A stretch of 64,000 nt of DNA, taken from assembly GCA_964017065.1 (NCBI GenBank), contig OZ024786.1:3697781-3761780 (forward strand). Reading direction: 5' to 3'. Under the pieces are notes generated by a model that made no database searches, was not told the DNA's origin, and saw only the letters and a program-made list of their open reading frames with translations. The translations under genes and the position numbers were made by a program. Shown one piece after another: positions 34,761 through 45,990 of the stretch. This stretch comes from Haliclona indistincta (taxonomy: Eukaryota; Porifera; Demospongiae; Haplosclerida; Chalinidae). Within the stretch, counting starts at the first letter, position 1. The number at the start of each line of letters is the position of its first letter.

Positions 34761-35304
34761 TCAACAGACATTGCTCGGCTCATTGCCGCTGGCTACAACT
34801 TGTCGCTCTACTCTTTTACGCCAGTTGTACCGTGTCTGTCGAGAAGGCTTCATTGTTTGGCGATACGGGCCACGGGACTTCTTAGACAAGGGAGGGTCAC
34901 TGTTAGAGAAATTCAAGCTCATAGCTGCTGTACGCGCGCACTTGTATACTCCATAGCCGTAACCAAGCGAATGCACTGCAGGCCACACCTTTACGTTTGA
35001 AATTGCGCGGGCTTTTACAGCCGATACACCGTTACTGCTGAAGTATAGTAAAGAGCTACTAAGTGACCATGCTATCATGGAAAACTCGTGGGTGGTTGCA
35101 GAATGGTCTGAAGACCAAAGTCTGACAGTAATTCCTGCCTCCAGGGTTATCAAACCAGCAAAATTGCCAGAGAATTTCCCGGTAACAGGCACCTGTTACT
35201 GGAAAAAACCCAGCCAGCGCCATGGTGTGAGACTACTCGCTGCTTCAAGTAAGTGAAGATTTGATAATGAGTATGTGCGTCATTCCATGCACGGAACACT
35301 GTAG

Positions 35305-38300
35305 ACTCTAAAGAACTAGAGAGCTTCTTGGATTCCATTGAGCCGGCAGCGAGCTCGCCCACGGTCACTGTGACCGCACTACCATCCAACAAGCTGGTCA
35401 GGAAGCCGACGACCAAGGTGTCTCAATGCAAAAAAGACAAAGCCAAAAAGCCCAAGGCAGGTGACAGTGAAAGCGAGAAAGCCAAGCAAAAGCTGGCACA
35501 AAGCGCTAGCTTACAAGCTATGACAAACGCCATCATCAAGTCTGCCGCACCTGCGACACTCACTCCGAGGCCATGCTCTGAATGTCAAGCAAAGAGGATA
35601 AAGCTTGAAGAGCTAGAAGACGAGCTGCAAGACGCTTGTGATGCGTTGGCAGCTAAGAAGAGGCAGGTTTTGCGTTTGCAAACCGAGCTAGGTAAGACTT
35701 GCACCGAATTTTTCATGTAGTAATATTTTTTGTTTACAATAGATGAGCAGCAAAAACAGGATAAATCGACGTCACTACAGGGAAGAGGTACTCTTAAAAG
35801 ATAACCAATGCTATATGATTACTGCCGCCACCGAGTTATATAGACAACAAGACAAAGTCTTGAGCACTGACTGAGTGGTACATGCATGTTAGCGATAGAA
35901 AGTGCATGCATTATTAGCCATAATAGCCATGTTATTTCTTTTCACCGAGATGACATGTCAAACTGTAAGTTAATCAGCATTTCAGTATATGAATGTGTCG
36001 CGTCTTGTCTGAATGAACACATGTACGCAGCTTTTAAATCGTTCTCGTGCAGGCTCTCTTATGTGACATGCCTTGTCTCCTCAGCATCACACCTCTTTGT
36101 TTATTGCGTTTCATAATTTTCAGCTTCAACAGTCTCTCAAGAGGGAATCAGCTTCCTCAAAAAAGTTGAAGTTTTATGAGGAAGACAGTGACAGTGAAGT
36201 ATATATACCCATAATGTTTTGCCAGTATTATAAAAAACTTTAATATGTATAATAATTACAGGAAAAGCTGACTAGTTATGAGATGATGATCAAGAAGAGA
36301 GTTGCTGAAAACAAGAGAATGATCGGTGAACTAGGGCTAGCTCGCAAAGTACAAGTAATTTTTTAATTGTTATAATAAACATAACAGTCTCGTGCATCAT
36401 AACAGGCTTCTAGCACTAATGGCAAGAGTCATCAGCCTGAGACTGCAGCTGCCACTGTTAGCTTCTCTTCTCCCTCACCTACCTCACACCTTCTTTCCTC
36501 TGGCTCTGCTCTGCAGGTAAAAATGTAGATAAACAATTGCTTACAAGCTAACTCCATACTGTGTTATCACAAACCTGCAGAGCAGAGCCAGAGGCAGAGA
36601 GAAGGTGAGAAGAGGAAGGTGGGGGAGAAGTGGTAGCAGTCTCACATGCTTTTTTTCCTGATGTTTTCTGTTGGCATATGTAAGTTTATGTATAGAGGTG
36701 TTGTTTATTCTTACAGTATGTTCCTTCTCTGGAGTTTCAGTGGATGTCTAAAAAGGTTCACAGGTTTATATAAACTTAATAATGCCACAATAGTTTATTT
36801 GCTATAATTATACCTTTTCTTTTTTCAGGGAGCTGCATATACACAGCATTCAAGTAACAGAAAATTACTATACATAATACTTAAGTTATTACATGCTGAG
36901 ACAAAGCAGAGAACTATAGAGCAGCGTGATCCCAAGACATGAACAAAGCGAGGTACATGAGAGCAACAGCAACCACATTTACACACTGTACTCCAAGTTG
37001 TGGTTTATTTACATGTAGTTTGCAAGTACAAGTTCATAACAAGACTTGTATGATAGATAAACAATTCTTACTGATTCTACATGCATGTATACTGTGTTAG
37101 GTCTTGTTATGAACTTGTTTGCCACTATATATTTGCAAACTACATGTAAATTAACCACAACTTGGAGTTGTATGTGTGTAAGTGTACTTTGTTCCTATTG
37201 TAGCTATCAGCAGGTAAAAAAGTTACAAGTACGAGGTGAGCCAGTCTGACCTGCAAATGGAGCAGTAAATGTCTCGCCTTAGCGACTGAGAACATGAGTG
37301 CGGAAAAAGTAAAAGCTACATGTTTAGATGAGGCCAGATCTGAGCTGAATGTGAAGGCTGCCACTTTTGCAGGCTCTGTTGAGCTTCAGAAAAATTCTGC
37401 TTTGAAACGATCAGTTTCCACCTTAATGACACATCTTGGGTATAAGGTATATGAGAATAGAGCTACTATTTTAAGGGAAGGGAATCCTCAAACTTCACGA
37501 TTTCACTCGTCACGGCCAGACATGGTTATCTATCATGAACTCAAACATTGTACAGCAGTAATTGTTGTAAAGGGAAATGATGATGATGATGATGATGGTG
37601 GTGGTGCTATAAATGAGTACTCGTAATTAGTCATCATTGTCTCTGGGTCTCTTTTTCTGGAAAGGAACAGATCCATTATAATTATAATATATAACATCCC
37701 TACATTATACATATCATTGCCGAGCAGCAATGAGTTGTCTTACATTTTTTCTTAGACCAGAACTCTTGGCCATTGGTAGAGCCACGTCTCTAACATCTCC
37801 TCCATGTTCCTGTATTGAGTCCTTTAATGACTCAATTAAGGAGAGACACTGCTCTAGTGTGAACTGCTCGGTCCACCTTTTACTTGTACACTCGACTCCT
37901 TTATCTTTGAGTATATCTTGGATCAGTGCCAAGGCCGTTCTCTTGACCACAATCCGTTCTTATTTTTTCTTTCGTTCCTAGACGCCATATTCTCTGACTT
38001 GATCTCTGATCATGCTCTGATACAGAGTAGCTAATACGTGCATGCATATGCCATGCACCATGCTTGACTCGCGCTTTTTCAATCTCCAATCACCAAGTTC
38101 ACAAAAATGCTGTGAATCACAAAAATGCTGTGAAAATCTACTATGTGGTCAATGCGACCAGACCGATTTTAGCCCACTCACATGAAGAAGCATATGCAGC
38201 TATAGAAGACCTCAAGATAACTTTTCCACTCTCCTTCCCAAAGGATGTAGGTTGCTTTTTGCCAGTGAACACATCAGCAGACCGTGTAGTTTTCTTATAC

Positions 38301-39319
38301 CAATATATAAATCCTCTGGTAAACGCAAGGAATGCGAACAAGTTTAAACATTTTTGTTTTGCCAAGGAGTCTGTCGTTGATCGAATCTTGTCTCCTCCCA
38401 AACCATGCTATGCTCTTAATGTAAACTTCGAATTTGTGGCTGTAGAAAGATATGTATCAGACATTATGCAAGCTGTCGGACAAACTGTTGTTGTACTCAA
38501 GAACATGATGAATACCGAAATTTATTACCATCTGCAGAGCAGGTAGGGTCACAGAGCTCTCAGCAATATCAGTAGCTAACACAATTAAGTTCATGGTTGA
38601 ACACATCTAAGTAGTCAATAATCTCACTAATGCCAGGAAGGAAGACCAAAACTGAGCTACCTTGTACAGACTGAGAAATAATAAGCTCAGTACAAACTTC
38701 ATGAGCATATGTACTAATCGCAGGCCACTCCATCTCATAAAAGGCATTACTTGCATCTCTGCGACCTAGCGCTGTTAGGCGTTGGCAAGCAAGAAGCTGT
38801 GGATCACAAAGACATTTCTTTTCTCCCGTGCACAACTTGAATAACTCGTCAATGAAAATTTCTTCGACTGGGTACCTCTTAAACCCCACAAACAGTGGTT
38901 CACTGACCTAGGAGGCGTTCACAGTGGGAGAGGGTCAATAAACATAAGTTTTATTATTTCGTAACACCGCTTTAGAAAAAAAGAATTAGTTCCTGGGCAC
39001 GGTGTATTCATTGCCACCTCCAAACTCGTCCTGGCAGAAATGGCTTCAAAATCAACATCAACAGGGCTCATGCGAGGGTTGGTGTCTGTTTGGTATAGCA
39101 GGCAGAGGCTGGCTGCCTGCTCTACCACAACAGGCATCAACCCAACCATAAGGACAGCCATTTACAGTAAATTATGATGATAGTATTAATAATTGTTTCT
39201 ACTGTGATTTTATAGCATACTGTTTGGAGAATTATCCGTCTAGCAACATAGACAAGTTGAAAAGGGACCTCACATCTAAATGCTGTGAACAACGAAGGAA
39301 ACAGGCACAGAAAATGTAG
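35305..39319 (+). CDS. Coiled-coil / BEN-like domain gene, copy 2 (interrupted)
   Basis: Exons with GT-AG ends: 35305-35691 (LEELEDELQDACDALAAKK, coiled coil, preceded by a Cys pair CSECQAKR), 35743-35787, 36124-36198 (YEEDSDSE), 36262-36348 (MMIKKRVAENKRMIGELGLA), 36406-36516. About 2.4 kb of unrelated material follows. Then about 38990-39176 (STSTGLMRGLVSVWYSRQRL, CSTTTGINP) and 39216-39319 (YCLENYPSSNIDKLKRDLTS, stop). The last two exons look like a BEN domain. Copy 1 (24586-26156) has the same exon layout. Whether splicing bridges the 36517-38990 stretch is unknown, so the gene may be split. Acidic coiled coil plus BEN suggests a chromatin-associated protein (inference). Confidence 0.55.
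36484..36608. repeat. Inverted repeat spanning an exon end
   Basis: TCTGGCTCTGCTCTGCAGG at the 3' end of a BEN-gene exon is inverted about 58 bases later (CCTGCAGAGCAGAGCCAGA). Longer imperfect arms extend into CTTCTCTC/GAGAGAAG blocks. The second arm looks like a reversed copy of the exon. Confidence 0.8.
36976..37180. repeat. Large imperfect palindrome (arms about 75 bp)
   Basis: Blocks TCCAAGTTGTGGTT, ACATGTAGTTTGCAA and AAGTTCATAACAAGAC in the left arm reappear in reverse order and complement in the right arm (GTCTTGTTATGAACTT, TTGCAAACTACATGT, AACCACAACTTGGA). The loop is about 50 bases. It could be a MITE or a hairpin-RNA source; no coding. Confidence 0.82.
37294..37626 (+). CDS. Hypothetical protein, possible nuclease-like remnant
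   Basis: A 110-residue open frame from MSAEKVKATCLDEARSE. The C-terminal half has RPDMVIYHEL followed by a hydrophobic strand ending VIVVKG, which weakly recalls the RPD...(E/D)xK core of PD-(D/E)XK nucleases. It ends in an Asp run from a GATGAT repeat. It lies inside the interrupted part of BEN gene copy 2. Family not established. Confidence 0.35.
   Translation: MSAEKVKATCLDEARSELNVKAATFAGSVELQKNSALKRSVSTLMTHLGYKVYENRATILREGNPQTSRFHSSRPDMVIYHELKHCTAVIVVKGNDDDDDDGGGAINEYS
38064..38546 (+). CDS. Hypothetical protein, unknown family
   Basis: A 160-residue open frame. Its start includes a 17-base tandem repeat (CACAAAAATGCTGTGAA twice). The rest has ordinary globular composition (EEAYAAIEDLKITFPLSF, PKPCYALNVNFEFVAVERY). 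No domain recognised. Probably a remnant, as it lies in a patchwork between hairpins and a helicase fragment. Confidence 0.35.
   Translation: MTRAFSISNHQVHKNAVNHKNAVKIYYVVNATRPILAHSHEEAYAAIEDLKITFPLSFPKDVGCFLPVNTSADRVVFLYQYINPLVNARNANKFKHFCFAKESVVDRILSPPKPCYALNVNFEFVAVERYVSDIMQAVGQTVVVLKNMMNTEIYYHLQSR
38569..38895 (-). pseudogene. DEAH-type RNA helicase fragment
   Basis: The minus-strand frame reads GFKRYPVEEIFIDEL and, near its end, SVLVFLPGISEI, the VLVFLPG motif at the start of the C-terminal helicase domain of DEAH/TDRD9-like enzymes. Only about 106 residues remain; no ATP-binding part was seen nearby. It sits antisense just before the BEN exon of copy 2, so it is probably a gene fragment carried in. 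Confidence 0.55.
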
Positions 39320-39464
39320 ACAGACTCTGAAAGTACCAGGCTCCGCTCTGCAGCTACAATGCTATTAACTTGATCAGTATAATTATATGCGTGATGCATT
39401 TATAGTATTATTATTATGCATCAATTAAGCCATTTCAAGCATAAATGCTACATGCGAATGTCCT

Positions 39465-39800
39465 GGCCAGGAACACATTCATGTAACATGCATGTTACAT
39501 GAACGTTATGCATGTTACATCCACCTCTAATGACATGCACTATCCATGCATGTTACATTCATGTAACATTAATGTAACATGCTTGTTAGATGCATATCAC
39601 TCTACATGCATGTAACATGCAACATGCGCAGGCTACATTAATGTAACATGCATAAAAACCCTGCATGTTACATGAAACCTGCATGTTACATGCATAATGC
39701 TAAGCAGTTGACATAACTATGCTACATGCATGTAGCATACATGCAGACACATGCATGTAAAAGCTAGTAAAGTACATGTAACATTCATGTAACATGCGTG
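39465..39800. repeat. CATGTAACATG palindrome field downstream of BEN copy 2
   Basis: At least a dozen copies of ATGTAACATG or ATGTTACAT and several ATGCATGTA motifs lie within 340 bases, in both orientations. A weaker version follows BEN copy 1 (26220-26425). Confidence 0.85.
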
Positions 39801-39809
39801 GAATTTTCT

Positions 39810-41230
39810 ACAGGGCACTTTTAGTGACATAGATTTCTCTTTAAAACTTCATGCAATAGTAATCAATCTATCACATTCTTGACGTTTGAGGTGTTCTGCA
39901 GTATTTTGGCGACGCCAGAACAGTTGCCAATATTGTAAACAAAAAACGCCATTCAACACACCACGAATTAAATCAGACTGTGTAAGTGCAAGAGCTCAGT
40001 GGGCTGAGCACGAATTGCAGGTGGTGAGTATGCGTGCATGCATGGTATACTAAACTCATAGTGTTCTGCTATAACTAGCATCACTGGCTCGATCACCTTG
40101 CCTCTTCGAAATGCAAATATAAAAATTGCTTTGCCAGCCGAAGAGTGGGATGACATAGGTGGTATGCAAGGCCAACTAAGAAGCGGATGGTGCGAGATCA
40201 TAACAAAGATAATCAAGAAAAGCAAACAGCTACTGCTCACTTGGTTTCAGAAAGGGATGGATAAAAAGACTATGTTCTCGAAAAAAGGCTTCAGTAGTCT
40301 TCAGAGCAAGAGAATATTGATGTTTGTCTAGTCACATGTGACATAACGGGCACTAGAGTCAATAGATTTCTGGCAACAGAGATGGTGTAAGTGACATTGC
40401 ATCTGCCTATCAAAAATCTCTAGTGAAGGGAAGCAAGTAATTATTGTACATGCTAGAAAATAATTTCGTTACAAATTTCAAAGCTCTTTCTATTACCATA
40501 TATCAACTATCACCTTCTTAGTGGCAACTTTCATCCATAAGTTGCTCCAGAGAGAAACCTTGCTGTGTTAGATAGTGCTTCATGAAAAACTCGCTAGTAG
40601 AAATTTACAGAATACGGCACACTATTAGAAATATTCGCCTTCCTAACAAGGAAGAGGTGCGTATTGAGGGAACAGGAGTTGATATGTCAAGATGGCTTGA
40701 CCGAGAACCCACACGATAACTTGCCTAGTTGCAATAGTCGAGCGGTACATAGCAACTGCAAGCATTTCTTTGAGCACTACATATCGTTTGTCTACTTCTG
40801 TTGATGTTAAATTTAGTACACTGGATGTGAAGAGAATGCATGAGTCAATAAGACTACAAACCAACCATGATGATGAAAGAGCTCATGTAATAATGCTCAT
40901 CCTCACTTTTTCATCAAGCCGAGAAAATAACTAGATCGACTGTCCGCCTTTTGAGAAATCAAAGCAGCTATTGAGCTGCTGTCTGTTTTGAACAAGTGAG
41001 CAAAAGCTTTTCAATAATAAAACTACTTGCAATAACCTTCCTACACATCGAATTGAATGGAGGTAGTGTAGCTCCTGAACCACCCCCTCCTCCTAACACC
41101 AATGTCCCAGCACATGTTGCAACTGATCTGAAAACCACCTCATTAGAGACCTTTAGATTCAAAAACGCTTAACGGGTGAATGAGCATAAAAAGCATTCTC
41201 GGACGCCGTACAAGCTAAAAAGCAGCCCTA
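39810..41230 (+). other. Relic region with a tyrosine-recombinase fragment at 40715-40795
   Basis: One plus-strand stretch reads VAIVERYIATASISLS, nearly the same as VAMVERYIAMASISLS in the recombinase at 52300-53045, so it is a short decayed copy of that lineage. The remaining frames (for example 40098-40331) have no recognised motif. Confidence 0.6.
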
Positions 41231-41239
41231 GAAAGCTGC

Positions 41240-41606
41240 AGGGGGTTAATTGATGGTACAGTTCGCAGGAAAGCACGTCCGATGAGGAACCAAAGAGTGA
41301 TATTTAGTGGTCACAAGAGAGTGCATTGCATGAAGTTCCAGAGTAATACTGATGATAAAATTATTTGTTGCTATGAATATTTCTATTTTATTCTATTCTT
41401 TCTTAGTTGCAGCTCCCAATGGACTGATAGTTCATTTGTTTGGTCTGATTGAAGGCAAGCAGCATGATGCGGACATGATGGCTGACAGTGGACTTGCTGT
41501 TAAACAGGTCCAGTTTAACCAGCCGAACAGTAAACCAGATGTGCTCTACGGTCATGCAACCAATCCTGCATATGGGATTTCAGCAAACATCTCAGCTCCT
41601 TACTGA
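41240..41606 (+). pseudogene. PIF/Harbinger transposase fragment (DDE_Tnp_4)
   Basis: First part (41255-41343): DGTVRRKARPMRNQRVIFSG then HKRVHCMKFQ. A 62-base GT-AG intron or gap follows, then AAPNGLIVHLFGLIEGKQHD, DMMADSGLA and LYGHATNPAYGI. The order DGT..R, GHKR.H..K, PNG.I..L.G..EG..HD, Y.D-type site is that of Harbinger DDE_Tnp_4 nucleases. The second Asp expected in the LYGD position reads LYGH, so the site is probably dead. No DNA-binding partner gene was seen. Confidence 0.8.
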
Positions 41607-41619
41607 GCAGCACAGCTCA

Positions 41620-43000
41620 CACAACCACAGAAAGATTATACTGAGCAGAGTTCTCACTCTGACTATCGTGCTCGCTGCACTGTACAGCCTCCTAGCTGTT
41701 ACGCATGTCTATCGCCAACGCAATATACAGCGTGTATAATATCATTACAAAACCACATGTGGTCTGGACATATCGGTAGTTTTAGCTCAATCCCTTTTTT
41801 GGACCCCAAATAACACATTTAAATTCTTCGAGTCGAGTCTCCTGTTCTAGACAGCTTACACTACTTCAATTTTATAATGGTATGTGATATGGTATGTATT
41901 AAACGAAAAACTACACAAGCTTACTAGTAAGTCCTTGTTCACTATACTAGTATTACTAACTAGCTATCTACCAATGGGCGTGAACTAGTCCCAAATACAC
42001 GGTTTCAGCTGCAGCACTATTCTGCTAGAACTGGTTTGAGCACACGTGACTTCAGGTAGCTGATGGAAGTCCTGATAGACTTGCCAATGCTGTTGCTGTG
42101 GGCTGGTTTAACCAAAATGGTTGTCACGATGAGTTTAGTGAAGGCAGGGATCAGATAGGCGACGATATCAGGTAATTTTCTTTTCACTTTCAGCTCTGAG
42201 TGCTGGGTAGACAACCGGCATCAGACTGATGGTGATAGAAGCTGCGAAAAAATGTAACAGAGCTTTATTGACGGCCTTCGTTATTCTGGCATTGAGTAAT
42301 CAGCTTGATAATAACAATCATGAATGAACTGTGTATCACCTGGAACCCAAGCACGCATGCAGGCATACTGCTCGAATAAGTCTTCTTCGGTGCGGAGAGT
42401 ATGTATGTTTGCTTGTTCACCAATGATGGGAATTGTAATCACAATTGTGATTAGTGTTGGTACAACGATTGTAAAGATCACCGTTGCCTATTTCAAATCT
42501 TTTCCATAGTGGAGCAAAATGAGTATGTTAATCTTCTTTGTGGTATTTCTAGCTTTCTTTGATGTCGTCACGATATTTTGAGCCACCGATGTAAGAGCAT
42601 TTAGGACCTAGAAAACAGATGTATAATACTAAAAGTATTTGGGAAATTTATCATCTGGAATTACCACCCTAGGAACGTGTAAGTCCAAGAATTAGGGCTT
42701 TTATGCGTGAATGGAAAGACATTTTTTCGCACGGACATCAAAAACATGGCTGTTTATTGTCTTGTACTGCTGCTACAAATATTATTAAGTTTCAAATAAT
42801 AAATTGAGTATTGTGAGACAGAGTGGCTGACTGGCTACAGCAGAACCAGTGGCAATATGGTGACGACCAAGTCCATCAGTCTGTATAAGCAAAGACACAA
42901 ATACTTAATATGGTCATAGTGGAGCACAATACGTACATGGGCAGAGTCAACCAAGCAGACCAAATGCTGTCTTCTATGGGTTTACTCACCGCACCATCAA
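41620..43000. other. No recognised gene
   Basis: Short frames such as 42324-42509 contain hydrophobic stretches but no recognisable domain. Confidence 0.35.
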
Positions 43001-43019
43001 ATGGTGGCGCCGTGCATTC

Positions 43020-43285
43020 TTCCATCTCTTCGACCTGTTGATAGTGAATGCCTATATCTTGCATCAGGAACGAGTTCATACAAAAAATCTCGGGTCGAAC
43101 TTGATTGCCAGGTTCTGTCAAGTGCAGTGATACCGTCACCAGCATCCTCCAGAATACTTTCACCGACTAAAGAGAGGCACTTCATAAAAAAGGGGAGAAA
43201 GAGAGTCACTACAACCTATCGTTGCAAGCAATGCAAAGTGCCTCTATGTGTAGTTCCGTGTTTCGAACTATATGGCCGATTCTGA
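43020..43285 (+). pseudogene. piggyBac transposase C-terminal fragment
   Basis: One frame reads DLLIVNAYILHQERV (the ..NAYI.. block of piggyBac). After a frame change comes KKGRKRVTTTYRCKQC, then VPLCVVPCFELYGRF, the Cys-rich C-terminal tail of piggyBac-like (DDE_Tnp_1_7) proteins. The catalytic core is missing. A related enzyme could have mobilised the MITE at 13745-14335 (inference). Confidence 0.7.
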
Positions 43286-43299
43286 TATATCAGAACACT

Positions 43300-45985
43300 T
43301 TTATTGCCATACGTGTTTCACTCCTTTAAATGATGATCAGCATGAGGAAAAAATCTGTGTCCCAATGTGGAAAGCGGATTTGCATTCAAGTCAGTACTCT
43401 GCCACAGCTTTGTAACCATACCACTTTCAAACAGATTCAACTCCTAATGAAAAGTATGCACAAAGTAATAAATATGAATATATTGTCTTGGAACAGACAG
43501 ACTGTCTCTCTAGCAAGGCAACTGACAATGACGTATCATCGTAGTATTGTTGGGGTCAAGAAGCAATCTACCCACAACTACAACTGTTATCCAGTACCTC
43601 AATTGAATATTCGTGGTTGACAGTGTTGGCCCTCATAGAGATAGCAACGAAACAAATGAATCAAAATTCGTGATACTTTGAATGCAACGACCAAATACAA
43701 ATTCACCACTGTCATAAATAAATATGTTAACACAACCATAAACACTATATTCAACCCTACAATAGAAGAAAAACCCATTTTGGCCCTGCGTGTACGTATA
43801 GTATATCTTAAAGAATCGAAGACTTGCAACACAGCAGCTGGTTGTTGTATAGTGGAAAAAAAAACAGCACAATGGGGTCGGGGTACTTCAGGACGGCCAT
43901 GGCCATGGTCTGGTACAGTGACTGTGTAGACTTAGCTCTGCAGAGAGCACGTGGGTCAGCCATGCCTATATTATGGGAGGGGCTGAAATTTACATCATGT
44001 GCATGTTTAGCTTATTGAAAAAAAAAACAGCCAAGCAAGAAATAATTGGTCGATACCGAGCATACATGTAAATGGCAAGTATTATGTCAACAAACCGTGA
44101 TTCAGGAATCAGTGCTTGATCAGCTTCTTCTTCAGAAGGCAATGGTGATCTCATCAAAAATGCAAACTGACAGTTACCAGAAATAACTTAATAATATCTA
44201 AGAGATTTTTGTGTCTGTGCAACTAGCAATAGACATTCCTTGTAAGTAGGTGGTACTTTAAGCCACACCTCATGAATCCGTTCTCTCCGAATTCGCGAGC
44301 GAGACTTTTGGGTATAGGTCGATAGACTAAACCATAACCTGACTGCAAATAATTATAATGCTAGACAACCAGCAAGTTTATTTATCAGGCCTCTTCAAAG
44401 AGATTTATTGAGATTTAGACATGTCCATTGTTTTTGATCTTCCAGAAGGGGTATGATCTGCAATGGAGTGTATATGTAATATGATTGTCTTGTTACAGCC
44501 ACTAGAGAAATGCTTAACATGTGAAATGGAGGTCCTGATTGAGAAGCTTATATTTCAGAATTGAACGATATTGGCAGGAAGAGTGTCTCGGCGCTGTTCA
44601 CAACTGTTATTCATCAGCAGGTGAAGGTTATGCATAAAGTGGTTCATTTGCACTGACTGAAACTTCAAAACATGTATTTTTCATTTTGCTGACATACTTT
44701 TAGACTTACTAGTAGTCATTATAAAAAGGTGTTTGTTCTATTAGCGCGATCAATAGGCAATCTTCAGTCTGAATTAACTGGTAAAGATTTATCTGTAGCA
44801 AAACTAGAAGCTGCTGTCTCAGAGCTCTTTGACGGTTGCATGTCGATGACATTATCTCCTGCAGACACATGCCAGTATCATAGCAACAATGCTGACACCA
44901 ACTATTACCAGAAATGGTATGAATACTACCACAGCATAAGCCCACTCTCTGTTCGATGAACAATGTAAGGTAATGTCTACATTCTCCTCCTAATCTGGGT
45001 CATTGGGTATAATATTTTCGGTGACAATCAGAGCACAATAATTTGGATGAGCTGGAACATTTAGTGAACACTCTCCTTCAATAGCAGAGCAGCTTGTAGC
45101 CGTTGTAAGTTCTGTAGAGTACTGAAATTGACTAACAGATAATTATAGTGACATCTAATTGAAGTAATGCAGAGTTTGAGCACTGATGACCACGTCTGTT
45201 ATGGTAAACTAAGTAATAGTTATCTTCATCTCATACTATATATGAGAAGTGACGATTAAATGAAGATGAGCACTGTATCGAGAATGTTTCAATGGCTTGG
45301 TTTTTATAAAATGAACCAGTTTCTAGATCTTATCCTGATGTCGACACTAACATTAAATATACACATTTAGACTTTCAAAAAATTCAATGTAGTTAAAGGA
45401 ATCGGGAATGTATGATTACTATGAGCAAATACAGGGTCGAACGCTCCTTCCCATTACGTGCTCCTGATACACTGTATATGTGTTAGCTGGTACAGTTCAT
45501 GAAAACCGAAAAATTTAATAACGAAATGTTACGATAGTCACCTTTCTTTCCTGATAGCTCCATATTTTTCTTCTGGGATCACCTTCCCCATCTCTTCCCT
45601 TCAGCAATCTTTCCAAATCGTCATCTTCTCGTGAGAGAGCGAGTGGTATAGTGATCTCGTATAACTCAGCCTCTATTTCTCTTGAGCTGACTTGACCTGA
45701 GCTATTGCATAAAAAGAGTAATCAAAATCAGTCAAATAGATTATGTCAGCACTGTTAGCAAAATTAGCAAACAGAATGTTGTGTATTGTATTAATTTGTT
45801 TGTTATCCCATCTTTGTTAAATGTGAACCACAATTAAAACCATGAACCACACACCAGCTAGTACATAGCAAATATTGGGATTTATTATTATAGTAAGGCT
45901 TATAGTTTCCTTGAAGTCTAGCTATAATAATATGTGTTCCAACGCATGCGTATTGATACACTTGCTTTAATTTGCGCGCTCTTTT
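43300..45985. other. No convincing gene
   Basis: Small open frames on both strands, no domain recognised. Sequence just before 45990 may hold upstream exons of the SAM gene that I could not define. Confidence 0.35.
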
Positions 45986-45990
45986 TGCAG

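Noticed and set aside
44709..44963. Upstream exons of the SAM gene
   Set aside because: Open frames exist but no phase-compatible splice chain to 45991 was found.
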